The notes under the pieces: generated by a model | What the model was told of the DNA's origin: nothing | Database searches by the model: none | What the model saw: the letters and a program-made list of their open reading frames with translations, nothing else | Shown: positions 43,521 to 53,129 of the stretch, piece by piece | How the letters are laid out: the number at the start of each line of letters is the position of its first letter | Numbering within the stretch: position 1 is the first letter of the stretch | Translations under genes and position numbers: made by a program | Origin: Desulfitobacterium chlororespirans DSM 11544 | Lineage (GTDB): Bacteria; Bacillota; Desulfitobacteriia; Desulfitobacteriales; Desulfitobacteriaceae | DNA: 64,000 bases | Direction: 5' to 3' | Assembly: GCF_900143285.1 (NCBI RefSeq) | Contig: NZ_FRDN01000016.1 | Location: 1 to 64,000 of the forward strand

Positions 43521-44153
43521 TTGAAAACACTAAAAATCCCAGAGGCAACGATTATTCGTCTTTCCGTTTATTCACGTCATTTAACGGATGTGGATCGTAA
43601 AGGAATCGTTACAATATCTTCTGGCGATATTGCAGAGGGAGTTGGAGTGAGTCCGGCTCAAGTTCGAAAAGATTTAGCTTACTTTGGTGAATTTGGAACG
43701 CGTGGTGTAGGTTATAATGTTAAAGACTTGCATCGCCATATTCTGAAGATTCTTGGCTTAAGCCAGGATTGGAGCGTATGCCTGGTCGGTATGGGTAACT
43801 TGGGCTTAGCTTTGACTACGTACAAAGGTTTCCGTGAGCGCGGCTTCATTATCACGAGCATCTTTGATAATGATCCGCAAAAAATTGGAACCACTGTCAA
43901 TGGCGTCGAAGTGTTACCCGTGGACAGGCTGGAGGAAGTTGCCAAAGCCAATAAGACTCAGATCGGTATTATTTCCGTGCCGTCTCCCTATGCTCAGGAA
44001 ATCGCCGATCAGCTTATTAGTGCCGGAGTACAGGCTATTCTTAATTTTGCTCCTGTGGTACTTAATGTCCCACCGGAAGTTGAACTTAGAAATGTAGATT
44101 TAGCGGTCAATCTGGAAGTGCTGACCTTTAATGTGGGAACCCGTCGCGCTTAA
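43521..44153 (+). CDS. rex: Redox-sensing transcriptional repressor Rex
   Basis: This 210-residue repressor has an N-terminal winged helix ([15 protein letters not shown] and [13 protein letters not shown]) and a Rossmann NADH-binding domain with G-M-G-N-L-G-L-A-L. Rex senses the NADH/NAD+ ratio and controls fermentation and anaerobic respiration genes. TTG 43521 is chosen because GGGGGA lies six bases upstream and the protein then begins M-K-T-L-K-I-P as in other Rex proteins; an in-frame TTG at 43503 would add six residues. Confidence 0.95.
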   Translation: MKTLKIPEATIIRLSVYSRHLTDVDRKGIVTISSGDIAEGVGVSPAQVRKDLAYFGEFGTRGVGYNVKDLHRHILKILGLSQDWSVCLVGMGNLGLALTTYKGFRERGFIITSIFDNDPQKIGTTVNGVEVLPVDRLEEVAKANKTQIGIISVPSPYAQEIADQLISAGVQAILNFAPVVLNVPPEVELRNVDLAVNLEVLTFNVGTRRA

Positions 44154-44223
44154 GAGGAACTCATCTTGTACGCTTATGCATAGAAAATGATGTCAAAGAG
44201 AATATAAAATGGAGATTTGCGAA

Positions 44224-44252
44224 AAGTAAGGCAGCAGTGTCTTACTTTTTCC
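44224..44252 (+). terminator. Terminator of rex
   Basis: AAGTAAG (44224-44230) pairs with CTTACTT (44241-44247), and the T-run extends to 44250. Confidence 0.7.
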
Positions 44253-44300
44253 TTATCATTATGGTTATGTTTTTAGACAATCAATTCGTAAAGAGGTGAT

Positions 44301-45728
44301 ATGGTGCGCAAGGAAAAAGACTTGCTTGGGGTTATGGAGGTACCGGAAGATGTCTACTATGGAATTCAGACTTTAAGAGCTCGTGAGAACTTCCCGATTA
44401 CGGGATATCGCCCACACCATGAATTAATCCGGGGATTGGGTTTGGTGAAGGCTGCAGCCGCTCAAGCCAATATGGACATCGGTTCCTTGAACCACGAGAT
44501 CGGTGAGGCTGTAATTAAAGCAGCGCTGGAAGTGGCCGAGGGTGCCTTTAATGACCATTTTGTGGTGGATGTCATTCAAGGAGGAGCAGGAACCTCGATT
44601 AATATGAATGCCAATGAAGTGATTGCTAATCGGGCTATTGAGATTTTGGGAGGACAAAAAGGGGACTACTCCCGGGTTCATCCTAATGTTCATGTTAACA
44701 TGGCTCAGAGCACCAATGATGTATTTCCTACAGCCATCCGTATTGCTTGTCTTAATGTAGCGGATGATCTTCTTCATGTTTTAAACGAGCTGAAGAGTGC
44801 TTTTCAAGAGAAAGCCAGGGAGTTTGACGGAGTCATCAAGATGGGGAGAACCCATCTTCAGGATGCGGTTCCTATTCGCTTAGGGCAGGAATTTGCCGCC
44901 TATGGACAAATGCTGGAGAGAGATCTGCGCCGGATTGCTGAAGGATCGAAGTCCTTACATAGTATTAATATGGGTGCAACAGCTGTAGGTACCGGGCTGA
45001 ATGCTGATCCGATTTATATTGAGGAAGTTTCTGAGAACCTGAGGAAGGTTACCGGATTGCCGTTGTTACGAGCGGATAACCTGGTGGATGCGACACAGAA
45101 TACTGATGCCTTCTTGGAGGTGTCGGGTGCTCTTAAGACCCTGGCCGTTAACCTCTCTAAGATCGCCAATGATCTGCGGTTGATGGCCTCTGGACCCAGA
45201 ACAGGTTTTGGGGAAATTAATCTTCCTGCTATGCAGCCGGGGTCTTCCATTATGCCCGGTAAAGTCAACCCCGTCATGGCTGAGGTGGTCAATCAGGTAT
45301 CCTTCCAGGTACAGGGAAATGATTTTACGATCGCCTTAGCCTGTGGGGCGGGACAGCTGGAACTCAATGTGATGGAGCCTGTGGTAGTCTTCAATCTGCT
45401 CCAATCTTTGGATATCCTCCGCAATGTGATCAAGGTCTTCAAAGAGCGCTGTGTCGATGGGATAACCGCTAATGTGGAACGCTGTCGGGATCTGGTTGAA
45501 AACAGCGTCGGGGTCGTCACCGCAATCAACCCCCATGTAGGATACGAAGTCGCTTCCCGAATCGCCAAGGAAGCCATTGTGACCGGCCGCCCTGTGCGGG
45601 AGATTGTCCTGGAAAGAGGGCTTCTGACCCCAGAGGAGCTGGATATTATATTGAATTCTCACGAAATGACCAATCCGGGTATCAGCGGTGCGGAGTTGCT
45701 TAAGGGAGTGCTTCCCCGTGGTCATTAA
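44301..45728 (+). CDS. aspA: Aspartate ammonia-lyase (aspartase)
   Basis: This 475-residue member of the fumarase/aspartase superfamily has G-A-G-T-S-I-N-M-N-A-N-E-V-I-A-N-R-A and the catalytic loop G-S-S-I-M-P-G-K-V-N-P-V. The residue pattern T-S-I-N-M-N is closer to aspartase (T-S-V/T-N-M-N) than to class II fumarase (T-Q-S-N-M-N), so aspartase is preferred. It releases ammonia from aspartate to give fumarate, which such an anaerobe could use as electron acceptor. Its position after rex may be accidental or reflect redox control. Confidence 0.85.
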   Translation: MVRKEKDLLGVMEVPEDVYYGIQTLRARENFPITGYRPHHELIRGLGLVKAAAAQANMDIGSLNHEIGEAVIKAALEVAEGAFNDHFVVDVIQGGAGTSINMNANEVIANRAIEILGGQKGDYSRVHPNVHVNMAQSTNDVFPTAIRIACLNVADDLLHVLNELKSAFQEKAREFDGVIKMGRTHLQDAVPIRLGQEFAAYGQMLERDLRRIAEGSKSLHSINMGATAVGTGLNADPIYIEEVSENLRKVTGLPLLRADNLVDATQNTDAFLEVSGALKTLAVNLSKIANDLRLMASGPRTGFGEINLPAMQPGSSIMPGKVNPVMAEVVNQVSFQVQGNDFTIALACGAGQLELNVMEPVVVFNLLQSLDILRNVIKVFKERCVDGITANVERCRDLVENSVGVVTAINPHVGYEVASRIAKEAIVTGRPVREIVLERGLLTPEELDIILNSHEMTNPGISGAELLKGVLPRGH

Positions 45729-45874
45729 TGGTAAATTGTTAATATTAAGTTAATATTTTTGACCTATAGTCCCCTTGCGTATTAGTAGGTGAGATGCTAA
45801 ACTAAAAAGTGTCGAAAAACCAGCCAGGTGCAACATGCCCTGGCTACATTTCTATGGGTGAAAGGGGGCAAACT

Positions 45875-46138
45875 ATGCCGGCAGGTCGAACTAATTCGGG
45901 AGCGGGTCGCACCCTACTTCTTATCTTGTCAGGAGGGGCTATTGGGACATTAATAGGCTATGGGTTCGAAAAAATTTCTTTCTTAGCACCTTTTCTGCGC
46001 CCAGCCGTCATTGATTTCCCTTCACATACCTATTTAGACTTCTTTTTTATCACCTTTTCATTTGGATTTCGTCTCAATATCACCGTTGCTACGGTTTTAG
46101 GTGCAATGGTTGGTTACTATCTGGCTAGGAAGTGGTAG
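45875..46138 (+). CDS. DUF4321 family small membrane protein
   Basis: This 87-residue protein has two hydrophobic helices (about 12-30 and 66-85) with the F-G-F-R-L-N-I-T-V segment between them, typical of DUF4321. ATG 45875 is supported by GGGGG seven bases upstream; an in-frame upstream start has no site. It lies one base before maf, so it is probably the first gene of the maf-radC transcript. Its function is unknown; family members occur near maf in Clostridia. Confidence 0.8.
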   Translation: MPAGRTNSGAGRTLLLILSGGAIGTLIGYGFEKISFLAPFLRPAVIDFPSHTYLDFFFITFSFGFRLNITVATVLGAMVGYYLARKW

Positions 46139-46139
46139 A

Positions 46140-46778
46140 ATGCTCGTACTGGCTTCAGCTTCTCCCCGCAGGGCAATGCTTCTGGAAGCAGAGGGGTTTT
46201 CCTTTATACGAGTGGAAGCGGATATTTCCGAAGTACTTCCCCAAGGTATTTCCCCCGAATCAGCAGTGAAGGGACTGGCTTTGCGCAAGGCTCAGGCTGG
46301 GTTGAATCGTTGGCTGAATCGTGGTGGAAGCAGTGAGGATATAATTCTCGGGGCTGATACGATCGTTGTCTTAGACCAGCAGATTCTCGGCAAACCCAGA
46401 GATGAGGAAGAGGCGGAAGCTATGCTGACCGCATTAAGCGGACAAGCTCACCATGTGTACACTGGAGTGGCCTTGGTCAATGGAGCAGGGCGCCAAGAAT
46501 GTGGTGCGGTAGGTACGGCAGTCTTTTTCCGTCCCCTGACCCATGAGGAGATTCTGGAGTATATTGCTACGGAAGAACCTATGGATAAAGCGGGATCCTA
46601 TGGGATTCAGGGGCTGGGAGCCCGTTTAGTGGATCATTATGAAGGATCTTTAAGCAATGTAATTGGCTTACCTATGGAGTATGTTAAAGAGCGGCTGAGT
46701 GTGTGGGGGATGGGACTTGGAGATATCGCCCTGCATGAGGTGAAGGATGGATTATCGTCGGTTAAAGGATCTACCTGA
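46140..46778 (+). CDS. maf: Maf-family nucleotide pyrophosphatase
   Basis: This 212-residue protein starts with the signature L-A-S-A-S-P-R-R and has G-A-D-T-I-V-V-L-D and K-A-G-S-Y-G-I-Q-G. Maf proteins hydrolyse dTTP/UTP or modified nucleotides and are linked to septum formation. ATG 46140 follows AGGAAG by eight bases and begins one base after the DUF4321 stop. Its end overlaps radC by 32 bases, unusually long. A C-terminal extension of about 15 residues goes beyond the typical family length. Confidence 0.95.
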   Translation: MLVLASASPRRAMLLEAEGFSFIRVEADISEVLPQGISPESAVKGLALRKAQAGLNRWLNRGGSSEDIILGADTIVVLDQQILGKPRDEEEAEAMLTALSGQAHHVYTGVALVNGAGRQECGAVGTAVFFRPLTHEEILEYIATEEPMDKAGSYGIQGLGARLVDHYEGSLSNVIGLPMEYVKERLSVWGMGLGDIALHEVKDGLSSVKGST

Positions 46779-47430
46779 GGAATTATTACCTCGCGAGCGG
46801 TTGTTTCAATATGGAGCGGATGCCCTCTCTAATCGAGAGATTCTGGCCATTTTGTTGAGAACTGGGGTCAAAGGCGAGAATGTCCTGGATTTTTCAGAAC
46901 GCCTTTTGACTGAAACGGGAGGGTTATCAGGATTAGCCCGCTTAACAGTTCATGAGTTGACCCGGTATCGTGGTATGGGAACGGCCAAAGCGGCTGAACT
47001 CAAGGCGGCATTGGAATTGGGGCGGCGTTCCGTATCTTCGGATCCTTTGGTACGCCCTGTGATCAATTCTCCTCAAGACATAGCCCATTTGGTCATGGAA
47101 GAAATGCGCTATCTGGATCGAGAGCATTTCCGGGTCGTGAGTCTATCGACTAAGAACCATGTGCTGGGGATCAGTCCCATTTCCGTAGGTTCTTTGAATT
47201 CTTCTTTGGTACATCCTCGGGAGTGCTTCAAAGAGGCCATCCGGCGTAATTCCAATGCGATTATTCTTTTGCATAATCATCCCAGTGGGGACCCGACCCC
47301 CAGTAATGAAGATATTGATGTAACCCGTAGATTATCCGATGGGGGGCAGATCCTGGGTATCGAAGTCCTTGATCATGTCATTATCGGAGACAATCGGTAC
47401 ATAAGCTTGAAAGAACGAGGAATATTATAG
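46747..47430 (+). CDS. radC: RadC family JAB/MPN-domain protein
   Basis: This 227-residue protein has an N-terminal helix-hairpin-helix-like part (G-M-G-T-A-K-A-A-E-L) and a C-terminal JAB metalloprotease-like domain with H-N-H-P-S-G-D-P-T-P-S-N-E-D, which supplies the zinc ligands. Despite the name its DNA repair role is not established. ATG 46747 has GAGGTGAAGG upstream. It lies in the conserved maf-radC-mreB order. Confidence 0.95.
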   Translation: MDYRRLKDLPEELLPRERLFQYGADALSNREILAILLRTGVKGENVLDFSERLLTETGGLSGLARLTVHELTRYRGMGTAKAAELKAALELGRRSVSSDPLVRPVINSPQDIAHLVMEEMRYLDREHFRVVSLSTKNHVLGISPISVGSLNSSLVHPRECFKEAIRRNSNAIILLHNHPSGDPTPSNEDIDVTRRLSDGGQILGIEVLDHVIIGDNRYISLKERGIL

Positions 47431-47614
47431 TAGGGGTAAGAAAAATTTGGATGGGGGGAAGGCCCCCGCAAGAATCCAATGGACCTCGTATTATTGGTAT
47501 AGCAGATAGTATTGGTCTGTGAGTGTACAAGGGCTGTCGGCACTTTGCCTTCAAATGAAGGTTCAAGGACGAAAGCGGTACATAGATAGTGTTATAACGG
47601 AAGGGGATTAACCA

Positions 47615-48631
47615 ATGTTTTTTGGCAAAGATTTGGGCATTGATTTAGGCACTGCAAATACGCTGGTTCATATGAAAGGGAAAGGTATCGTTTGTAATGA
47701 GCCTTCTGTAGTTGCGATTGATATTGAAAAAAAGACCCCGCTGGCCGTAGGGGATAAAGCAAAAGAAATGATTGGCCGGACACCCGGCAATATCGTAGCG
47801 ATTCGGCCTCTAAAGGATGGCGTTATCTCGGATTTTAATGTTACTCAGAAAATGTTGAAATATTTTATTACGAGAGCTTTAGGCACCGAGTCCCCATTTG
47901 CTCGTCCCAGGGTTGTTATCTGTGTACCATCGGGGGTAACTCCTGTAGAAGAACGGGCTGTCAAGGAAGCTGCCTTGGCTGCGGGAGCAAAGGATCCGGT
48001 TATTATGGAGGAGCCGATGGCTGCGGCCATCGGAGCAGGTCTTCCGGTAAGTGAGCCTACAGGCAATATGATTGTGGATATTGGCGGGGGAACCACGGAA
48101 GTTGCGGTGATTTCTTTGGGTGGTATCGTGACCAGCCGCTCGATCCGCATTGCTGGGGACGAGATGGATGACTCCATCGTCGCCCATATCAAACGTCGCT
48201 ATAATTTAATGGTAGGGTATCGGACTGCTGAAGATATCAAGATGGAAATTGGCTATGCTTATCAGGCGGAAAAGGGGAAGACTTATCAAGTCAGAGGACG
48301 GGATTTGCTGACGGGACTCCCTAAAACTGTGGAGGTTACCGCAGAAGAAATCCAGGAAGCCCTGCAGGAACCTGTGGTGGCGATTGTCGAAGGGGTAAAG
48401 TCTTGCTTGGAGAAAACTCCTCCTGAGTTAGCTGCAGACATTATGGATCGAGGCATCGTCATGGCCGGAGGGGGCTCTCTTCTCCGCAATCTGGACAAAC
48501 TGATCGCTGATGAGACAGGAATGCCGGTGCATCTCGCTGAGGATCCCCTATCCTGTGTTGCCCTTGGTACGGGGAAGGTATTAGAAAATGCGGAAGTTTT
48601 CCGCAGAATTGCTGCTTTGCAGAAAAGCTAG
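47615..48631 (+). CDS. mreB: Rod shape-determining protein MreB
   Basis: This 338-residue actin homologue has the phosphate-1 loop D-L-G-T-A-N-T, the phosphate-2 motif D-I-G-G-G-T-T-E, and the adenosine motif M-A-G-G-G-S-L-L-R. It forms membrane-associated filaments that guide lateral wall synthesis. ATG 47615 has GAAGGGG upstream. It begins the mreBCD-PBP2 cluster, after a 184-bp gap from radC that holds a GGGGG/CCCCC hairpin around 47454-47467. Confidence 0.97.
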   Translation: MFFGKDLGIDLGTANTLVHMKGKGIVCNEPSVVAIDIEKKTPLAVGDKAKEMIGRTPGNIVAIRPLKDGVISDFNVTQKMLKYFITRALGTESPFARPRVVICVPSGVTPVEERAVKEAALAAGAKDPVIMEEPMAAAIGAGLPVSEPTGNMIVDIGGGTTEVAVISLGGIVTSRSIRIAGDEMDDSIVAHIKRRYNLMVGYRTAEDIKMEIGYAYQAEKGKTYQVRGRDLLTGLPKTVEVTAEEIQEALQEPVVAIVEGVKSCLEKTPPELAADIMDRGIVMAGGGSLLRNLDKLIADETGMPVHLAEDPLSCVALGTGKVLENAEVFRRIAALQKS

Positions 48632-48656
48632 AGTTTGAAGCGAGGAGGAATTCTTG

Positions 48657-49523
48657 GTGCGGAAAAGAGTGACTGGAACGGGAATTATGGTTCTCGTTTT
48701 CTTCCTCGTGTTAGGAGTCTTAGTAAGTATTCGACTGACCGGACTGGGAAGCCAATTTCCTAACCCTATAGGCGGGGTGCTGCAACGGGTTCTAAGCCCA
48801 GTAGAAGGTATTATCCTGAGAGCAGGTAATGGCTTAAAGGATAACACCCGGGTTTTCTGGAACTTCGGTGAAGTTCAGAAAGAAAATGAGGAATTAAGGA
48901 CCAGAGTCGAACAACTTACAGGAGACAATCTAAAGCTTAAAGAGCAGGTTTTAGCAGGACTTCGCTATAATGAACTGGATTCAAAAATGTTTAAGAGCCC
49001 CAATGTGGATGCGTATACGAAGATTGGTGCCAGTATTATTAGCCGCAATCCTAATGCCTGGTATCAGACTCTTACGATTAATCGCGGGACGAATGACGGT
49101 GTAGCGGTGGATGATCCGGTCATCGTTGCGTTAGGTTTAGTGGGCAAGATTGTCTCGGTGACGCCCACTACTTCAGAAGTACTTTTAATCACAGATAGTG
49201 AAGGCCAAGTCAGTGCCCTGGTTCGGGGAAGCACCGGTTCGCCAACCTTTGGGATTGTTGAAGGGACATATAAGCGAACTTCCCGCCTTGAAGCGGAAGG
49301 AAATCTCCAGATGCTTTTGCGTCGTGACGATAATGTCAATGTTGGTGATTTGGTGCTCACTTCGGGTTTAGGTGGAGTTTATCCCAAAGATATTCCCGTC
49401 GGTAAGGTAGAGCAGATTCAATTGGACGGTTCGGGACTGTTGAAAACAGCATATATATCACCTTTGGTGAATTTTGATTCTCTGGAGGAAATTTATATTA
49501 TAGAAAAGTCAGGGGGGCAGTAA
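48657..49523 (+). CDS. mreC: Rod shape-determining protein MreC
   Basis: This protein of about 288 residues has a short cytoplasmic N-terminus, one transmembrane helix (about 8-28), a coiled coil (about 75-105), and the beta-barrel MreC core (I-I-S-R-N-P-N-A-W-Y-Q-T-L-T-I-N-R-G). It links MreB to extracellular PBPs. GTG 48657 lies eight bases after AGGAGG; the alternative TTG 48654 is only five away. Confidence 0.95.
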   Translation: MRKRVTGTGIMVLVFFLVLGVLVSIRLTGLGSQFPNPIGGVLQRVLSPVEGIILRAGNGLKDNTRVFWNFGEVQKENEELRTRVEQLTGDNLKLKEQVLAGLRYNELDSKMFKSPNVDAYTKIGASIISRNPNAWYQTLTINRGTNDGVAVDDPVIVALGLVGKIVSVTPTTSEVLLITDSEGQVSALVRGSTGSPTFGIVEGTYKRTSRLEAEGNLQMLLRRDDNVNVGDLVLTSGLGGVYPKDIPVGKVEQIQLDGSGLLKTAYISPLVNFDSLEEIYIIEKSGGQ

Positions 49524-49525
49524 CG

Positions 49526-50035
49526 ATGCGGCGCAATATCCTTATTATCGTTATGCTCTTTTTCAGCTTGATTCTTCCGGGGACTGTTTTCTATTTTTGG
49601 TCCTGGGGCGGGATAAAACCTGATTTGGTGTTATTATTTACCATTTACATGGCTCTGCATCATCGCACTTTACCGGGAGCACTTTGGGGGCTGGGGGCTG
49701 GGATGATCGCAGATTTTTATTTAGGCAGACATTTTGGTATGTATGCTTTAACCCTAACTGTGGTGGCACTATTATCGGACTGGCTCTCACAACGCTGGTA
49801 TCGGGAAAACTACTTCTTGATAGCTTTGCTGGTTTTTTTGATTACTTTCGTGGGCGAAGGGCTGATTGCTTTTTTGAATATCCTGGTGGGAGCACGGTGG
49901 TCTTTAGGTGATGCGTTCCGTCTGGTGATCGGCGTTTCGGTCTATAACGCTATGCTGGTGCCCCTCACTTATCCGTGGATTCATCGTTCGTTTACACGGG
50001 GATGGCTGAAGTATCGGCCCAAGTATGAACGGTGA
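49526..50035 (+). CDS. mreD: Rod shape-determining protein MreD
   Basis: This 169-residue membrane protein has five to six helices and the G-A-L-W-G-L-G-A-G-M-I-A-D-F-Y-L-G segment typical of MreD. It works in the elongation complex with MreB, MreC, RodA and PBP2. Its start is two bases after mreC, with a GGGGGG site. Confidence 0.92.
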   Translation: MRRNILIIVMLFFSLILPGTVFYFWSWGGIKPDLVLLFTIYMALHHRTLPGALWGLGAGMIADFYLGRHFGMYALTLTVVALLSDWLSQRWYRENYFLIALLVFLITFVGEGLIAFLNILVGARWSLGDAFRLVIGVSVYNAMLVPLTYPWIHRSFTRGWLKYRPKYER

Positions 50036-50061
50036 CGAACAAAAATCAAGGAGGCGAAAAG

Positions 50062-52155
50062 ATGGAAGAAGATAAAGAACGCAAACCCTATACGCGCCGT
50101 CTCTGGGGTCTCAGCGCCGTTGTGTTTCTCGTGTTCCTGATTCTCGGCTTCAACCTTTGGCGGTTGCAAATCGCCAGTGCGTCTTATTACGAGACAAAGG
50201 CCCAGGCTAATATCATGAAGCTTGTGTCCATCCCTTCCAATCGCGGAGACATTGTCGATCGCAATGGTGAATTGCTGGTTACCAGTGTGCCCCAGTTCGC
50301 CTTGACCATTGATTGGATGGATCTCCAAAGTGCTCCCATCGATAACTGGCAGGAAGTCGTTGCTCGCCTGGCTGGCTATATAAAACCCTATTGGCCGATC
50401 AAAGAGCAAAGTGTGGAGAATATTAAAGTGGACATTCTGGTCATGATGCAAAACCAGCAGTGGGAGCGTTATCGATCGGTTACGGTTATGAATGATGTGC
50501 CGGATCCCCTCAAGGCAATTATTGCGGAGCATAAGGATGAACTTCCGGGTGTTAACATCGAAGCATTGCCTGTACGTGATTATCGCAAGGGGACCTTAGC
50601 CGGTCATCTTTTAGGATATGTCCGTGAAGTAGGCAGTGAAGAGGAAATCGCTTCGTTTAATGAAAATCCTCAAGCTCAGGAGGATGGATTTAAATATACC
50701 CAAGGGGATCAGGTAGGAAAAATGGGCGTAGAAAAAGGCTATGATTACTGGCTGCGGGGCAGAGAAGGGGTCCAGCAGGTCATCGTGGACAATAGTGCCC
50801 GCCCCATTGCCAAAGAAGTCATTCAGCCCTCCGAGCCCGGGAAAACTCTGCAGCTGACCCTCGATGCCAAGCTGCAGGCTGTGGTGGAGAAGACCTTGGA
50901 TGATGTGTTCAGGGAGTATGTGCATCCGGAGCATCCTGACTCCAATCAGGGTGCCGCAGTGGTCATAGAAGTTAAGACGGGAAAGATCCTGGCGATGACT
51001 TCTCATCCCTATATGGATCCTAATGATCTAACGGGGATTATTTCTGAGGAACTTGCCGAGAAGTATTTCCGAGTAAAGGATGCAGCCTCCTTTAACCGGG
51101 CTTTAGCCGGAACCTATGCCCCAGGCTCGACCTTTAAAATGATTACGGCGATGGCCGGCTTACAGTCCGGTGTAGTGACTCCCTATGAACAGTTTAACAG
51201 CTCCAATGTGGCGGCTACTTTGGGAACTCAGCATGGTATCCAGGAGTGGTTGCCGGGGGGATTTGGCTTAGTGAATTTGAATCGGGCCATGGCTAAGTCT
51301 TCCAATACTTATTTCCAAGCAGTTGGGCAAAGAGTATTTAATAAGAATGGCGAGTTAATTAAGCAGATCGCCAATGAATTCGGTCTGGGTGTTTATACGG
51401 GTGTGGATATCCCCGGTGAATCCAAGGGGAATGCTCCCTCGCCGGAATGGAAAAAGGCAACCTTCGGCCCCCAACTTGAAAAAAAGAGGGATAATGATCT
51501 TGCTAAAATCGAAGAGGAATATAAGGTTAAGCTTGGGTCAGCGAAAGATGAGGCTGAGCGGAAGCAATTAGAAAACCAGAGGAAGAACAAGATCAATCAA
51601 GTGGAAGCGGATTATGCGAATAATGCTCCCTGGCAAGTCAATTGGCAACAATTCGATTCCTTTAATACCTCGATTGGACAAGGGGATAACATTTATACGC
51701 CCTTGCAGCTGGCTAACTATGTGGCGACCATTGTCAACGGCGGTAAGAGAATGCAGCCCTATATGGTGGATAAGATTCTGGATCCGGTGACAGGTGAAGT
51801 GATTTTTCAGAATCAGCCGGTTGTAAAAAATACAGTGTCCGTTTCCCCGGAAGTATTGCAGACAGTTAAAGAAGCGATGAGCAAAGTCACCAGCGGAGAA
51901 GGAACGGCAAGCGGACTTTTTGCTGATGTTCCGGATTTCAGCGGTGGGGGTAAAACCGGAACGGCCCAGCTTGGCTCTGTAGGCACAGCTGCCGGGAATC
52001 TCTTTAATGGGGTTTTCGTGGCCTTTGCACCTTATGATGACCCGCAAATAGCCTTTGCCGGAGTGGTTGAGTACGGAGGCCATGGAGGGGAAACGGCCGG
52101 TGCTGTAGCTAAAGCTGCTTTTATGGAGTATTTTGGCTGGGGAGCAAATAAGTAA
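50062..52155 (+). CDS. mrdA: Penicillin-binding protein 2 (elongasome transpeptidase)
   Basis: This 697-residue class B PBP has an N-terminal transmembrane helix (about 17-38), the PBP dimerisation domain, and a transpeptidase domain with S-T-F-K (active Ser), S-S-N (S-x-N) and K-T-G-T. It cross-links lateral wall peptidoglycan. ATG 50062 is chosen for AAGGAGG upstream; an in-frame start at 50032 is less likely. Unusual is a highly charged, coiled-coil-like insertion of about 60 residues (about 465-525, E-K-K-R-D-N-D-L-A-K-I-E-E-E) between the S-x-N and K-T-G motifs. A terminator follows. Confidence 0.94.
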   Translation: MEEDKERKPYTRRLWGLSAVVFLVFLILGFNLWRLQIASASYYETKAQANIMKLVSIPSNRGDIVDRNGELLVTSVPQFALTIDWMDLQSAPIDNWQEVVARLAGYIKPYWPIKEQSVENIKVDILVMMQNQQWERYRSVTVMNDVPDPLKAIIAEHKDELPGVNIEALPVRDYRKGTLAGHLLGYVREVGSEEEIASFNENPQAQEDGFKYTQGDQVGKMGVEKGYDYWLRGREGVQQVIVDNSARPIAKEVIQPSEPGKTLQLTLDAKLQAVVEKTLDDVFREYVHPEHPDSNQGAAVVIEVKTGKILAMTSHPYMDPNDLTGIISEELAEKYFRVKDAASFNRALAGTYAPGSTFKMITAMAGLQSGVVTPYEQFNSSNVAATLGTQHGIQEWLPGGFGLVNLNRAMAKSSNTYFQAVGQRVFNKNGELIKQIANEFGLGVYTGVDIPGESKGNAPSPEWKKATFGPQLEKKRDNDLAKIEEEYKVKLGSAKDEAERKQLENQRKNKINQVEADYANNAPWQVNWQQFDSFNTSIGQGDNIYTPLQLANYVATIVNGGKRMQPYMVDKILDPVTGEVIFQNQPVVKNTVSVSPEVLQTVKEAMSKVTSGEGTASGLFADVPDFSGGGKTGTAQLGSVGTAAGNLFNGVFVAFAPYDDPQIAFAGVVEYGGHGGETAGAVAKAAFMEYFGWGANK

Positions 52156-52190
52156 GATGAATTTGGAAGTAATATAACGAAACAACGGAA

Positions 52191-52224
52191 AAAAACGAGG
52201 AAATTCGCCTTCGTTTTTTTTCTT
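52191..52224 (+). terminator. Terminator of the mreBCD-PBP2 cluster
   Basis: AAAAACGAGG (52191-52200) pairs with CCTTCGTTTTT-type sequence (52208-52218), followed by further T residues. Confidence 0.7.
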
Positions 52225-52373
52225 TAAGCGAGAGGGAAAACGGGAAGCACTGTAGAATTAGTATGAGCGTCAATAAATGGCGCGATTTTTCCACGTCTTT
52301 AAGCTTTGGACAAGTTTTCACCGAGGCAGGGTACCGGAGGCCTCAAAACATGGAATAATTGGGGGATTAACGG

Positions 52374-53060
52374 TTGACACGGACAGAGCATATCGCCTTA
52401 AAAGGTACTCGGGAAGGCCTCATTTTATATCTGGATCCCGAGGCAGACTTTTCGCTTTTAATGGATGAACTTAAAAAGCTGTTGGAGGACTCCGACCAAT
52501 TCCTTCAAGGAGCAACGGTTCGGTGCTACGGAGGGGAAAAGGAATATTCTCCGGAGCAACAGGAAGAGCTAACCTGCTGCCTGGCCGAGCATAGCCTTAC
52601 TCTTAAAGGGTGGCTTACGGCTGCAGAAGTTTATTCCAGTGTCCGGAAGACACCGGCCGTTCAGGAAGAACTCCAGCGGATTCCGGAAGAAGGGTTGGAG
52701 GAAGGTCCCAGCCTGTTTGTGGAGCGCACGCTGCGCTCAGGAGCCAGCATTCAGTATGACGGTCATGTCATCGTCCTGGGCGATGTGAATCCAGGTGCAG
52801 AAATTGTGGCCGGCGGGAATATTGTTGTGATTGGGTCCTTAAAAGGAGTTGCCCATGCAGGTGCTAAGGGTAATCGGAATTCAACAGTAACTGCTTATCA
52901 TTTAGTACCAACGCAGCTGAGGATTGCCGATCTGGTGACTCGTTCTCCGGAAGGTGAGCAGGAATGGAGGGGCCCGGAATGTGCTCGGATTAAGGACGGC
53001 CGTCTTGTCGTTGAAGGGATTCAGCTCAATGGACTCAGGGGAAAAGGAGTAATCCGTTAA
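52374..53060 (+). CDS. minC: Septum site-determining protein MinC
   Basis: This 228-residue FtsZ antagonist has an N-terminal domain (1-105) and a C-terminal beta-helix with V-L-G-D-V-N-P-G-A-E-I-V-A-G-G-N-I-V-V-I-G, which binds MinD. TTG 52374 has GGGGGA upstream. It leads the minCDE group. Confidence 0.93.
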   Translation: MTRTEHIALKGTREGLILYLDPEADFSLLMDELKKLLEDSDQFLQGATVRCYGGEKEYSPEQQEELTCCLAEHSLTLKGWLTAAEVYSSVRKTPAVQEELQRIPEEGLEEGPSLFVERTLRSGASIQYDGHVIVLGDVNPGAEIVAGGNIVVIGSLKGVAHAGAKGNRNSTVTAYHLVPTQLRIADLVTRSPEGEQEWRGPECARIKDGRLVVEGIQLNGLRGKGVIR

Positions 53061-53129
53061 TTGATAGAGGTATGAGACTCCATTGATTTTAACAACTATG
53101 AAGGAAATATTGGAAAGGTAGGTTGAAAT

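Noticed and set aside
44301-45728. Class II fumarase
   Set aside because: The T-S-I-N-M-N motif fits aspartase better than the T-Q-S-N-M-N of fumarase, though activity is not proven.
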